From Acidimicrobiales bacterium (lineage in GTDB: Bacteria; Actinomycetota; Acidimicrobiia; Acidimicrobiales; Palsa-688), in assembly GCA_030039575.1 (NCBI GenBank), contig JASHVH010000094.1, positions 1-5,046 on the forward strand: DNA of 5,046 nucleotides, given 5' to 3'. The translations under genes and the position numbers were made by a program. A model generated the notes under the pieces. It was not told where the DNA came from, made no database searches, and worked only from the letters and a program-made list of their open reading frames with translations. Of the stretch, positions 1 through 4,646 are shown piece after piece; positions within the stretch are counted from its first letter, which is position 1, and the number at the start of each line of letters is the position of its first letter.

Positions 1-1
1 A

Positions 2-760
2 GTACCCGACCAGGAGTTCGACAAGCACCAAAAGCTGGTGTTCGAGAAAGAAATGCTCGGGCTTTACGTGAGCGACCACCCCCTGGTGGGCGCCGAGGCC
101 GCATTGCGCCGCCATACGGACTGCACGATCCTCGACCTTCGCGAGGAGGGGCCGGGCCGCGAGCTCGGGGGGACGGGCGAGGCGGGCAACGGGTTGGGGG
201 CGAACGGGGGCAACGACCCGAACGCCGGAACGGCCCCGGCCTGGCCCGGGGGGCGCAACGGCAACAGCGAGCGCTGGGTCGGCGGCGTCATCACCGGGCT
301 CTCCCGCCGGTACACGAGGCGGGGCGAGCTAATGGCCACGTTCGTCCTGGAGGACTTGGAGTCCTCGATCGAGGTGTTCGTCTTCCCCCGCACCATGACC
401 GAGGTCGGCCACCTCCTGGCCGACGACGTCGTTGTGTGCGTAAAGGGGCGGCTCGACCTGCGCGACGAGGTACCCAAGCTGGTTTGTTCGGAGGTCAAGA
501 GGCCCCAACTGACCGAGTACGGGTCCGAGCCACTGCAGGTCGTCGTGCCGGTCAACGCCCTGGACGACAGGCGGGTGGAACGCTTACGGGAGCTCCTCCG
601 CGAGCACCCCGGCCCGTCGCCGGTGTACCTGCATGTGGGGACCAAAGTGGTCCGCCTGGCCCACGAGTTCGACGTGACCATGAGCGCCGGCTTGCTGGCA
701 GAGCTGCGGGTACTGCTCGGACCTGCCTGTTTGTGGAGCAGCGGGGCCCCGAGCCGCTAA
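2..760 (+). CDS. dnaE: DNA polymerase III alpha subunit (DnaE), C-terminal part, 5' end outside window
   Basis: This is the end of the catalytic alpha subunit of the replicative DNA polymerase; 252 codons are visible. The frame is open to the left edge, so the GTG at 38 is an internal Val and not a start. The motif FEKEMLGLYVSDHPL (visible residues about 14-28) is the hallmark joining the polymerase core to the C-terminal region in bacterial DnaE. An OB-fold follows at about residues 92-165: WVGGVITGLSRRYTRRGE, then FVLEDLESSIEVFVFP, which matches the nucleic-acid-binding OB domain of alpha. The last 70 or so residues (PLQVVVPVNALDDRRVERL onward) are the usual small C-terminal domain. Between SDHPL and the OB-fold is a roughly 35-40 residue Gly/Asn/Pro-rich stretch (about 48-90) that is longer than the typical linker. 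The catalytic aspartates and PHP domain lie outside the window. The family call is firm; DnaE1 versus DnaE2 is not decided by sequence alone, but the SDHPL motif favours the replicative form. Confidence 0.95.
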   Translation, partial: VPDQEFDKHQKLVFEKEMLGLYVSDHPLVGAEAALRRHTDCTILDLREEGPGRELGGTGEAGNGLGANGGNDPNAGTAPAWPGGRNGNSERWVGGVITGLSRRYTRRGELMATFVLEDLESSIEVFVFPRTMTEVGHLLADDVVVCVKGRLDLRDEVPKLVCSEVKRPQLTEYGSEPLQVVVPVNALDDRRVERLRELLREHPGPSPVYLHVGTKVVRLAHEFDVTMSAGLLAELRVLLGPACLWSSGAPSR

Positions 761-784
761 ACTTAACTTTGGTCCCCAGCCTGT

Positions 785-790
785 GAGGAG
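785..790 (+). promoter_or_regulatory. Shine-Dalgarno (GAGGAG) for the gene starting near 802
   Basis: GAGGAG lies 11 bases before the ATG at 802. The GTG at 790 overlaps the last base of this site, so it is unlikely to be the real start. This argues for initiation at ATG 802 (or the adjacent ATG 805). Confidence 0.5.
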
Positions 791-801
791 TGATCAGCAG
801 C

Positions 802-1473
802 ATGATGTTCGATGTCGAGACCAAAGATTGCACAGCACTTTCCGATGCCGAGCTCGCCGATATGGCGGACATCGTGGCGGACGGCCCGGCCGGGCTGGAC
901 ATCGGGTTGCTGTCCAAACAGAGGGACGAATGGGTGTTGATCACCCAGGCCCGCCACCAGGGCCGCCTGATGGGCTTCTCTTTCTGCACCCTCGAGCGCA
1001 TCGGAGGCACTCCGTGCGTCCTGTGGGGCCTGGTCTCCGTGAAGCGCTGCGCTCAGCGCACAGCCATCCTCGACGCCCTTCGTGCTGACCAGTTCCGCAA
1101 GGCGGTGCTGGCCTTCCCCGACGAAGACGTCTTGGTGGCGACGCGACTGCGGGAACCGGGCGGCTTTGCCGCCTTCAACGGCCTGGTGGACATCTGCCCC
1201 CGCCCCGGTTACAAGGTCTCCGGCGAGGAGCGGGCGTGGTCCCGGCGCCTGGCCAAGCGCTTCGGGGCCGACGGCCGGGTCGACGACCGCAGCTTCATCG
1301 TCCGGGGCGACAGTTCCCCCTGCCCGGTGTTCGACTACGAGCCCGCCAGTGACGACGAAGTGGACCTCGAGGTGGAGACCGTGATGACGGCCCTCGACCA
1401 GGGCCGGCGTGACGTGCTCATTGCCTTCGGCTGGGCCATGTCAGAGGGCCTGGCGTCCGGCTTCAGGCTGTAA
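802..1473 (+). CDS. Conserved-looking hypothetical protein, possibly GNAT-like
   Basis: I do not recognise this 223-aa protein with certainty. It starts at ATG 802 behind GAGGAG; ATG 805 and GTG 790 are alternatives. It is soluble, with no signal peptide or membrane segment. The N-terminus (TALSDAELADMADIVADGP) is an acidic helix. It is followed by strand-like segments WVLITQARHQGRLMGFSFCTL and GGTPCVLWGLVSVKR, then an amphipathic helix with AILDALRADQFRKAV. The 'polar residue, GRLMGF, strand' pattern resembles the central sheet of GCN5-related acetyltransferases. I see no clear acetyl-CoA loop (Q/R-x-x-G-x-G/A), so an acetyltransferase role is only a possibility. Residues around 131-155 (GLVDICPRPGYKVSGEERAW) look distinctive and could be a family signature. 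The C-terminus is acidic (SDDEVDLEVE) and ends in a helix. Only 41 bp separate it from dnaE, with no terminator or obvious promoter, so read-through from dnaE is plausible. Confidence 0.8.
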   Translation: MMFDVETKDCTALSDAELADMADIVADGPAGLDIGLLSKQRDEWVLITQARHQGRLMGFSFCTLERIGGTPCVLWGLVSVKRCAQRTAILDALRADQFRKAVLAFPDEDVLVATRLREPGGFAAFNGLVDICPRPGYKVSGEERAWSRRLAKRFGADGRVDDRSFIVRGDSSPCPVFDYEPASDDEVDLEVETVMTALDQGRRDVLIAFGWAMSEGLASGFRL

Positions 1474-1479
1474 CCGCCG

Positions 1480-1550
1480 CCTGAACTTCCGGAGGGAACA
1501 TCAGCCGCGAACCTCGGGTTTCTGGAGGGAACACCAGGCGCGGGTTCAGG
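1480..1550. repeat. Two 22-bp direct repeats at 33-bp period, bracketed by a 7-bp inverted repeat
   Basis: Copy 1 is at 1488-1509 and copy 2 at 1521-1542. They match at 19 of 22 positions and share an exact 10-base core GGAGGGAACA (1491-1500 and 1524-1533). A perfect inverted pair CCTGAAC (1480-1486) and GTTCAGG (1544-1550) flanks both. Between the copies is a small AACC-TCG-GGTT inverted repeat (1510-1520). The block lies about 90 bp upstream of the HTH-gene promoter, directly after the previous gene's stop. A 33-bp period is close to three helical turns, which would place both copies on the same DNA face. This fits a two-site regulator-binding region, although a structured 3' end of the preceding transcript is equally possible. 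Confidence 0.6.
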
Positions 1551-1638
1551 TACCGTGAGCGGGCTGGGAGCGGCCGGCTCGGCGTCGCCTTGGCTGAGAA
1601 TGTTACTCCGGTTCAACCCGATCACTGACAAGGGGGCC

Positions 1639-1668
1639 TTGACGCAAGGCCATGTCGCGGTGTAAACT
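1639..1668 (+). promoter_or_regulatory. Sigma-70-type promoter for the HTH-vWA operon
   Basis: TTGACG at 1639-1644 matches the -35 consensus at the first four positions. TAAACT at 1663-1668 matches four of six bases of TATAAT. The spacer is 18 bp. Transcription would begin about 6-8 bases after the -10 element, around 1674-1677, only a few bases before the ATG at 1680. No Shine-Dalgarno precedes that ATG. The mRNA would therefore be leaderless or nearly so, which is common in actinobacteria. The start site is predicted, not measured. Confidence 0.65.
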
Positions 1669-1679
1669 CCCCCTTGACG

Positions 1680-2009
1680 ATGCCTAAAGAGCCGGAGAAC
1701 AAGCCGCCAAAACCTCCCGACAACAAAGCCTTCATGGCGTGGTTGCAAACGCTGCCCGACCCGGAGCAGCGCTACAGAGCCGCCACTTCGGCGCTGGAGG
1801 AATACCAGGAGATCGTCAACCAGCTCTCGGAGCTGCGCGCCGGTGCCGTTTCAGACGCTTCGGAGGAGAGCTCGGTGAGCTCGGTGGCACGGCGCTTCGG
1901 GGTGAGCCGCCAGCGGGCGCACCAGCTCTTGCGACAGGCCAAACGCAGGGAGCCCAGCGCCGGCGGAGCCGGGGAGGCGGAAGAGCCGCCAGAAAGGAAG
2001 AAAAAATGA
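1680..2009 (+). CDS. Small helix-turn-helix DNA-binding protein
   Basis: This is a 109-aa protein with a probable transcription-regulator role. The N-terminal 17 residues are Pro/Lys-rich and look disordered. Residues 26-57 (LPDPEQRYRAATSALEEYQ onward) form an amphipathic helical segment. Residues 66-90 contain the helix-turn-helix SVSSVARRFGVSRQRAHQLL, with the turn glycine at 74 and a recognition helix SRQRAHQLLRQAKRR. This resembles sigma region-4-like HTHs found in small actinobacterial proteins. The tail is charged (Glu then RKKK). ATG 1680 is preferred; TTG 1674, two codons earlier, is also in frame and close to the predicted transcript start. The stop codon overlaps the next start as ATGA, so the vWA gene is very probably translationally coupled. 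The protein may bind the repeat block upstream of its promoter, but this is inference. Confidence 0.85.
   Translation: MPKEPENKPPKPPDNKAFMAWLQTLPDPEQRYRAATSALEEYQEIVNQLSELRAGAVSDASEESSVSSVARRFGVSRQRAHQLLRQAKRREPSAGGAGEAEEPPERKKK
1994..2000 (+). promoter_or_regulatory. Shine-Dalgarno (AAGGAAG region) setting the vWA start at 2006
   Basis: An AAAGGAAG stretch lies inside the last codons of the HTH gene and ends 5 bases before ATG 2006. It supports that start. The open frame extends much further upstream, but only as an alternative reading of the HTH gene. Confidence 0.65.
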
Positions 2010-2653
2010 CGAAGAGCGAAGAGTTTTCCGGGGGCACTACATTGCTGGTGCTAGTCGTCGACCGTTCGGGCTCGATGCAGTCCATCCGTCAGGATATGGA
2101 GGGCGGTATCAAGACCTTGCTGGACGAGCAGGCTGAAGCCCCTGGGGCGTGCGTTGTGACCGTCGCACAGTTCGACGACCAGTACGAGCTGTTGTTCCAA
2201 GGCGTACCGGTGGCCGAGGTCACCCGGTACGAGCTCGTCCCGAGGGGCAGCACCGCTCTTTTGGACGCCATTGGCCGCACCATCGGCGAGGTCTCCAACT
2301 GGCTCCGCCGTTTGGACGAGGACCGTCGCCCGGGCAAGGTTGTCTTTGCCGTCGTGACTGACGGCCTGGAGAACGCGAGCCACGAGTGGACAAGGGACAA
2401 AGTGATGGCGGCAGTGAAGGAGCGCGGCGACGCGGGCTGGCAGTTCACTTTCCTCGGAGCTAACCAAAACGCCATCCAGGAGGGTGAGGGCTTGGGTGTG
2501 GGAGCCGCTGCGGCGATGACCTATTCAGCGACGCCACTGGGGGCACGTGCGGCCATGTCGTCGTTGTCGGCCTCGGTTTCCCGACTGCGCAGCGGGGCCG
2601 ACCATAGCCTTACTTACACAGAGGAGGAGCGCCGGCGGTCAGGTCCCGACTGA
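2006..2653 (+). CDS. von Willebrand factor type A (vWA) domain protein with complete MIDAS
   Basis: This is a 215-aa cytosolic protein, almost all of it one vWA domain. The metal-ion-dependent adhesion site is intact. Residues 19-23 are DRSGS (D19, S21, S23), T83 lies in PRGSTALLDAIG, and D119 lies in VVTDGLENAS. Such domains bind Mg2+ and mediate metal-dependent protein-protein contacts. After the third MIDAS motif come WQFTFLGANQNAI and a small-residue, MTY-containing segment, a layout typical of a widespread stand-alone bacterial and phage vWA family. Its precise partner is unknown. There is no signal peptide, membrane anchor or ATPase fusion, and no MoxR-type AAA+ gene is in view, although those are frequent vWA partners. 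The ATG overlaps the HTH stop by 4 bases, so the two products are expected to be made together. The C-terminal tail (EEERRRSGPD) is charged. The family call is firm; the role is not. Confidence 0.92.
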   Translation: MTKSEEFSGGTTLLVLVVDRSGSMQSIRQDMEGGIKTLLDEQAEAPGACVVTVAQFDDQYELLFQGVPVAEVTRYELVPRGSTALLDAIGRTIGEVSNWLRRLDEDRRPGKVVFAVVTDGLENASHEWTRDKVMAAVKERGDAGWQFTFLGANQNAIQEGEGLGVGAAAAMTYSATPLGARAAMSSLSASVSRLRSGADHSLTYTEEERRRSGPD

Positions 2654-2704
2654 AAGTGCGTTGGCGGCCGTCCCCAGGGACAACTGTGCTAATAAAGTCG
2701 GGGG

Positions 2705-2719
2705 CCATGACAAGCATGG
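2705..2719 (+). repeat. Short inverted repeat over the HdeD-gene start codons
   Basis: CCATG (2705-2709) and CATGG (2715-2719) are perfect inverted copies separated by ACAAG. Both in-frame ATG candidates (2707 and 2716) lie in the arms, so in RNA each start codon would be in a 5-bp stem. This is short enough to be chance. Confidence 0.35.
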
Positions 2720-3291
2720 GGACAGGTCCAGAGATACCGGACGTCCAGGTCCACCTGGTCCGCGTGAGCCGGTCATGGGCTTGGTTCGGTTTCTTCGGGG
2801 CCCTTTCTTTTGTGGTGGGCATCCTGGTGCTGATATGGCCGGGGCACACGTTGGTGGCGCTGGCGGTCCTGTTCGGGCTGCAACTGGTGGTGAGCGGGCT
2901 CTTCCGTCTGGTTGCCGCGGTAGCGGTGACCGACGCAACCGGCGGGGCTCGAGCGCTCATGGCGGTCCTCGGGTTGCTCGGGCTGGTGATCGGTATTTGG
3001 GCCCTGCGCCACATCGACATCGCGCTGAGCCTCCTGGCACTGTTCCTCGGCATCTACTGGGTAATCGACGGCGTCATCGACACGTTCACCGCCGTCGTCC
3101 ACCCTGAGCTCCCAGGCCGGGGGTGGGCGGCGGTCTCCGGCCTGCTCGCCATCCTCGCCGGGGTCATCCTGTTGGCGTGGCCGCAGCCGACGCTCCTGGT
3201 CCTCGCCGTTATCCTCGGGATCTTCCTGCTCTTCTTCGGAGTGCTGCAGTTGCTGATCGCGCTCGGCCTCCGCCAGGCATCGAAGGCCTGA
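2707..3291 (+). CDS. HdeD-like (DUF308) six-helix membrane protein
   Basis: This 194-aa integral membrane protein is in the HdeD/DUF308 family, whose best-known member is linked to acid resistance in E. coli; the molecular function is not established. It has six hydrophobic helices arranged as three similar hairpins. Each has the form G-(I/V)-hydrophobic-(W/H)-short loop-(L/I)-(A/S)-hydrophobic-(L/I)-G-hydrophobic-G. The copies are GILVLIWPGHTLVALAVLFG, GIWALRHIDIALSLLALFLG and GVILLAWPQPTLLVLAVILG. The cytosolic N-terminus is about 23 residues with no signal peptide. The start is uncertain. ATG 2707 and ATG 2716 are in frame and lie within a small hairpin. GTG 2686 has AGGGA 5 bases upstream and would add seven residues. 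GTG 2656 is only 2 bases past the vWA stop. The gap to the vWA gene is 53 bp or less, so co-transcription is likely. Confidence 0.9.
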   Translation: MTSMGTGPEIPDVQVHLVRVSRSWAWFGFFGALSFVVGILVLIWPGHTLVALAVLFGLQLVVSGLFRLVAAVAVTDATGGARALMAVLGLLGLVIGIWALRHIDIALSLLALFLGIYWVIDGVIDTFTAVVHPELPGRGWAAVSGLLAILAGVILLAWPQPTLLVLAVILGIFLLFFGVLQLLIALGLRQASKA

Positions 3292-3299
3292 CCGCGGTC
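3290..3299. repeat. 10-bp perfect palindrome at the end of the HdeD gene
   Basis: GACCGCGGTC is self-complementary across all 10 bases and overlaps the stop codon. No T-run follows, so it is not a classical terminator. Confidence 0.4.
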
Positions 3300-3312
3300 C
3301 TTGGGGAGGATC

Positions 3313-3330
3313 ATGCGTGAACCACGGTAA
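3313..3330 (+). other. Five-codon mini-ORF (MREPR) behind a strong Shine-Dalgarno
   Basis: GGGGAGG (3303-3309) sits 3 bases before ATG 3313, which opens a five-codon frame ending in TAA at 3328. A Shine-Dalgarno this strong in front of so short a frame is unusual. It could be a leader peptide or upstream ORF, a decayed gene start, or chance. The rest of 3292-3460 holds no supportable gene. It has a 7-bp inverted pair ACCACGG/CCGTGGT (3321-3327 and 3367-3373), a 12-bp palindrome GCAAGTCCTTGC (3396-3407) and a weak promoter candidate. Confidence 0.3.
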
Positions 3331-3403
3331 CCCCTAGTGCTCACCGGCGCCCTCGGGAGTACTTCCCCGTGGTGTCAAACCCTCCCACCTGTGCGGCAAG
3401 TCC

Positions 3404-3432
3404 TTGCGGCGTGGTCCCGAGGATGAGAAAAT
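3404..3432 (+). promoter_or_regulatory. Weak candidate promoter for the ACT-domain gene
   Basis: TTGCGG (3404-3409), 17 bp, then GAAAAT (3427-3432). The -35 matches only TTG and the -10 matches four of six bases. It lies about 29 bp before ATG 3461. The -35 overlaps the palindrome GCAAGTCCTTGC (3396-3407), so a repressor-type operator is conceivable. A GGGGGG tract (3451-3456) 4 bases before the ATG is the likely ribosome-binding site. Confidence 0.35.
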
Positions 3433-3460
3433 CGGCCCTCACCGACTTCCGGGGGGCTAG

Positions 3461-3841
3461 ATGGTCGACCTGCTCATCGACATCGAGAACACTCCAGGCT
3501 CGCTGGCCAAGGTGGCCGCCGCCATAAGCGACGCCGGCGTCAACATCGCCTCGGCCACCTGCCTCGGGTCGGGTGGGCGGGCCGAGCTCCACATCCTCGT
3601 GCCCCACGCGGAGGCGGCCAAGCACGCGCTGGCGATCTCCTCCCTGGCGGTCACCAGCGAGCGCGAGGTCGTGGTAGTCGACGTCGAGGACCGCCCGGGA
3701 GTGCTGGCCGACCTGACGCGGCGGATCGCCGGCGCCGGCGTGGACCTCGACCTTGTCTACGTCGCCACCCAGGACCGGGTGGTCTTCGGGGCGGCCGACC
3801 TCCCTGCGCTACGGGCGGCGTTGGGGACCGACGCCCGCTGA
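3461..3841 (+). CDS. Stand-alone tandem ACT-domain protein
   Basis: This 126-aa cytosolic protein consists of two ACT domains and nothing else. The first, residues 1-62, begins MVDLLIDIENTPGSLAKVAAAISDAGVNI and carries the TPGSLAKV turn-helix typical of ACT ligand sites. The second, about 67-122, reads VVVVDVEDRPGVLADLTRRI then AGAGVDLDLVYVATQDRVVFGA. The DRPGVLADL and AGVDLDLVYVA segments are the classical ACT helix and following strand. ACT domains usually bind amino acids or other small metabolites at dimer interfaces and control enzymes or transporters. With no catalytic domain fused, this one probably acts as a sensor or on a separate partner. The start is the ATG at 3461 with a G-rich Shine-Dalgarno. 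It is convergent with the next gene. The ligand and target are unknown. Confidence 0.9.
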   Translation: MVDLLIDIENTPGSLAKVAAAISDAGVNIASATCLGSGGRAELHILVPHAEAAKHALAISSLAVTSEREVVVVDVEDRPGVLADLTRRIAGAGVDLDLVYVATQDRVVFGAADLPALRAALGTDAR

Positions 3842-3897
3842 GCGGGTGGCCCGCCCACGCCGCCGCCGGAGGCTCCTCCCGAGACTACGCCGCACAC
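3842..3897. terminator. Convergent intergenic stretch with weak bidirectional terminator candidates
   Basis: Between the stops of two convergent genes are 56 bp with short GC-rich self-complementary pieces: GCG-bulge-TGG pairing with CCACGC (3842-3860), and GGAGG-CT-CCTCC (3868-3879). Neither is followed by a clear T-run on either strand. Termination here is expected from gene orientation, but the structure itself is weak evidence. Confidence 0.25.
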
Positions 3898-4518
3898 CTA
3901 GCGAAGGGGTACGACCGCCTCCACCACCTTGTAGCAATGGCCGTCGATGGGAGGCGAGAGGGCGACCACGATGTGGGCTCCCGGCCGCATCTGGGCGAAC
4001 GTCCGCCCCGAGCGCTGGAGAGAAGCGGCCAACCGGGGGTCGCTGCACGCCAGCACCTGAGGCTTCCGGGCCCAGAAGAAGTGGCACCACAAGCGGCCCT
4101 CCTCCAGCGTGACCACCAGCGGACCGTTCGGTTTCGCCAGCGCCACCGAGGGATGGTCCGGGCTACGTTCCCAAAACGGGACCGTGGCGCTGTAAGACCC
4201 AAGCAGCGGACCTTTCTCGGGGTGAAGCAGCGGCCGGATCAGCCGCTTGGCCACGCGGCTCTTGACCCGGCCCGACAACTTGGGCGGCCCGGCAATCGCG
4301 ATGGCGTCCGGCTCAGCCGGGTCAGGCAACAGGTCGGGGTCGTCGGCGACCGTTACATCTACCACGTCGTAGGGTCGTAGCCGCTGGTCGACCGCGGAAG
4401 CCGACCAGGCCCTGACCAGGGCGCCTGAGGCGAGGTCGACCCCACCGCAATGCCTCTCACCGGTCGACACGACCATGAGCCGTAGCGCAGTCCCGGGCGC
4501 GTCATCCAGCCGCGGCAT
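3898..4518 (-). CDS. Hypothetical protein, family not recognised
   Basis: I do not recognise this 206-aa protein. The ATG at 4518 is the best start, with a weak AGCAGG 3 bases upstream. GTG 4557 and TTG 4620 are in-frame alternatives that would place the upstream palindrome inside the coding region. There are no membrane segments or signal peptide. Residues 12-57 form an alternating strand pattern (LRLMVVSTG, GGVDLASGALVRAW, YDVVDVTVAD). Residues 71-77 (DAIAIAG) and a basic amphipathic helix at 80-95 (KLSGRVKSRVAKRLIR) follow. The centre has GSYSATVPFWE and the C-terminal half has aromatic-rich strands (GRLWCHFFWA, residues 141-150) with Cys145, His146 and Cys158. The last segment (HIVVALSPPIDGHCYKVVEAVVPL) is strand-like again. 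The mixture suggests a small mostly-beta domain with a cationic helix that might contact nucleic acid or a ligand; this is inference. It is colinear with the YyaL-type gene but separated by 128 bp, so it may have its own promoter. Confidence 0.75.
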   Translation of the reverse strand: MPRLDDAPGTALRLMVVSTGERHCGGVDLASGALVRAWSASAVDQRLRPYDVVDVTVADDPDLLPDPAEPDAIAIAGPPKLSGRVKSRVAKRLIRPLLHPEKGPLLGSYSATVPFWERSPDHPSVALAKPNGPLVVTLEEGRLWCHFFWARKPQVLACSDPRLAASLQRSGRTFAQMRPGAHIVVALSPPIDGHCYKVVEAVVPLR

Positions 4519-4545
4519 CGACCTGCTCGGCGCTCTCAGGGAAGT

Positions 4546-4570
4546 ACTATTGCGCACCAACAGCAATAGT
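4546..4570. promoter_or_regulatory. Perfect 8-bp inverted repeat, probable operator
   Basis: ACTATTGC (4546-4553) and GCAATAGT (4563-4570) are exact inverted copies with a 9-base centre. They are AT-rich in GC-rich surroundings. The site lies 28 bp upstream of the ATG at 4518 on the minus strand, where a promoter would be expected. Half-sites about 17 bp centre to centre suit a dimeric HTH regulator. No T-run follows on the minus strand, so termination of the upstream gene is less likely. The rest of the 4519-4646 gap shows nothing I can name. Confidence 0.5.
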
Positions 4571-4646
4571 GGCTGGTAGGGGCGGCCAATACGCGGATGG
4601 TCGCCATTTGGGTGCCCCAACGGCGGGCCCAGGGGACTGCAAGAAG

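Noticed and set aside
38..40. GTG at 38 as the start of the first gene
   Set aside because: The frame is open to the left edge and the upstream residues (VPDQEFDKHQKL) continue the DnaE match, so this is an internal Val codon.
552..1010. Long open minus-strand frame across the dnaE end and the next gene
   Set aside because: It overlaps two plus-strand genes with better coding character. Its composition is Arg/Ser/Pro-rich, as expected of an antisense shadow in high-GC DNA.
1495..1520. ECF-sigma-like promoter GGAAC-N18-GTT
   Set aside because: It matches a short consensus, but only the first repeat copy has a GTT at suitable spacing. A better sigma-70 promoter lies nearer the gene.
1480..1550. 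CRISPR array
   Set aside because: There are only two imperfect copies with an 11-bp gap, and no cas genes.
1739..2005. Upstream in-frame extension of the vWA protein
   Set aside because: The extension is an out-of-frame reading of the HTH gene, rich in Gly/Arg/Ala. The vWA domain begins cleanly at ATG 2006, which has a Shine-Dalgarno.
3337..3426. 29-codon GTG frame in the gap before the ACT gene
   Set aside because: It has no ribosome-binding site and no recognisable protein features.
3937..4380. Plus-strand open frame antisense to the 206-aa minus-strand gene
   Set aside because: Its composition is Arg/Gln-rich and low in hydrophobic pattern. The minus-strand reading shows regular strand/helix periodicity.
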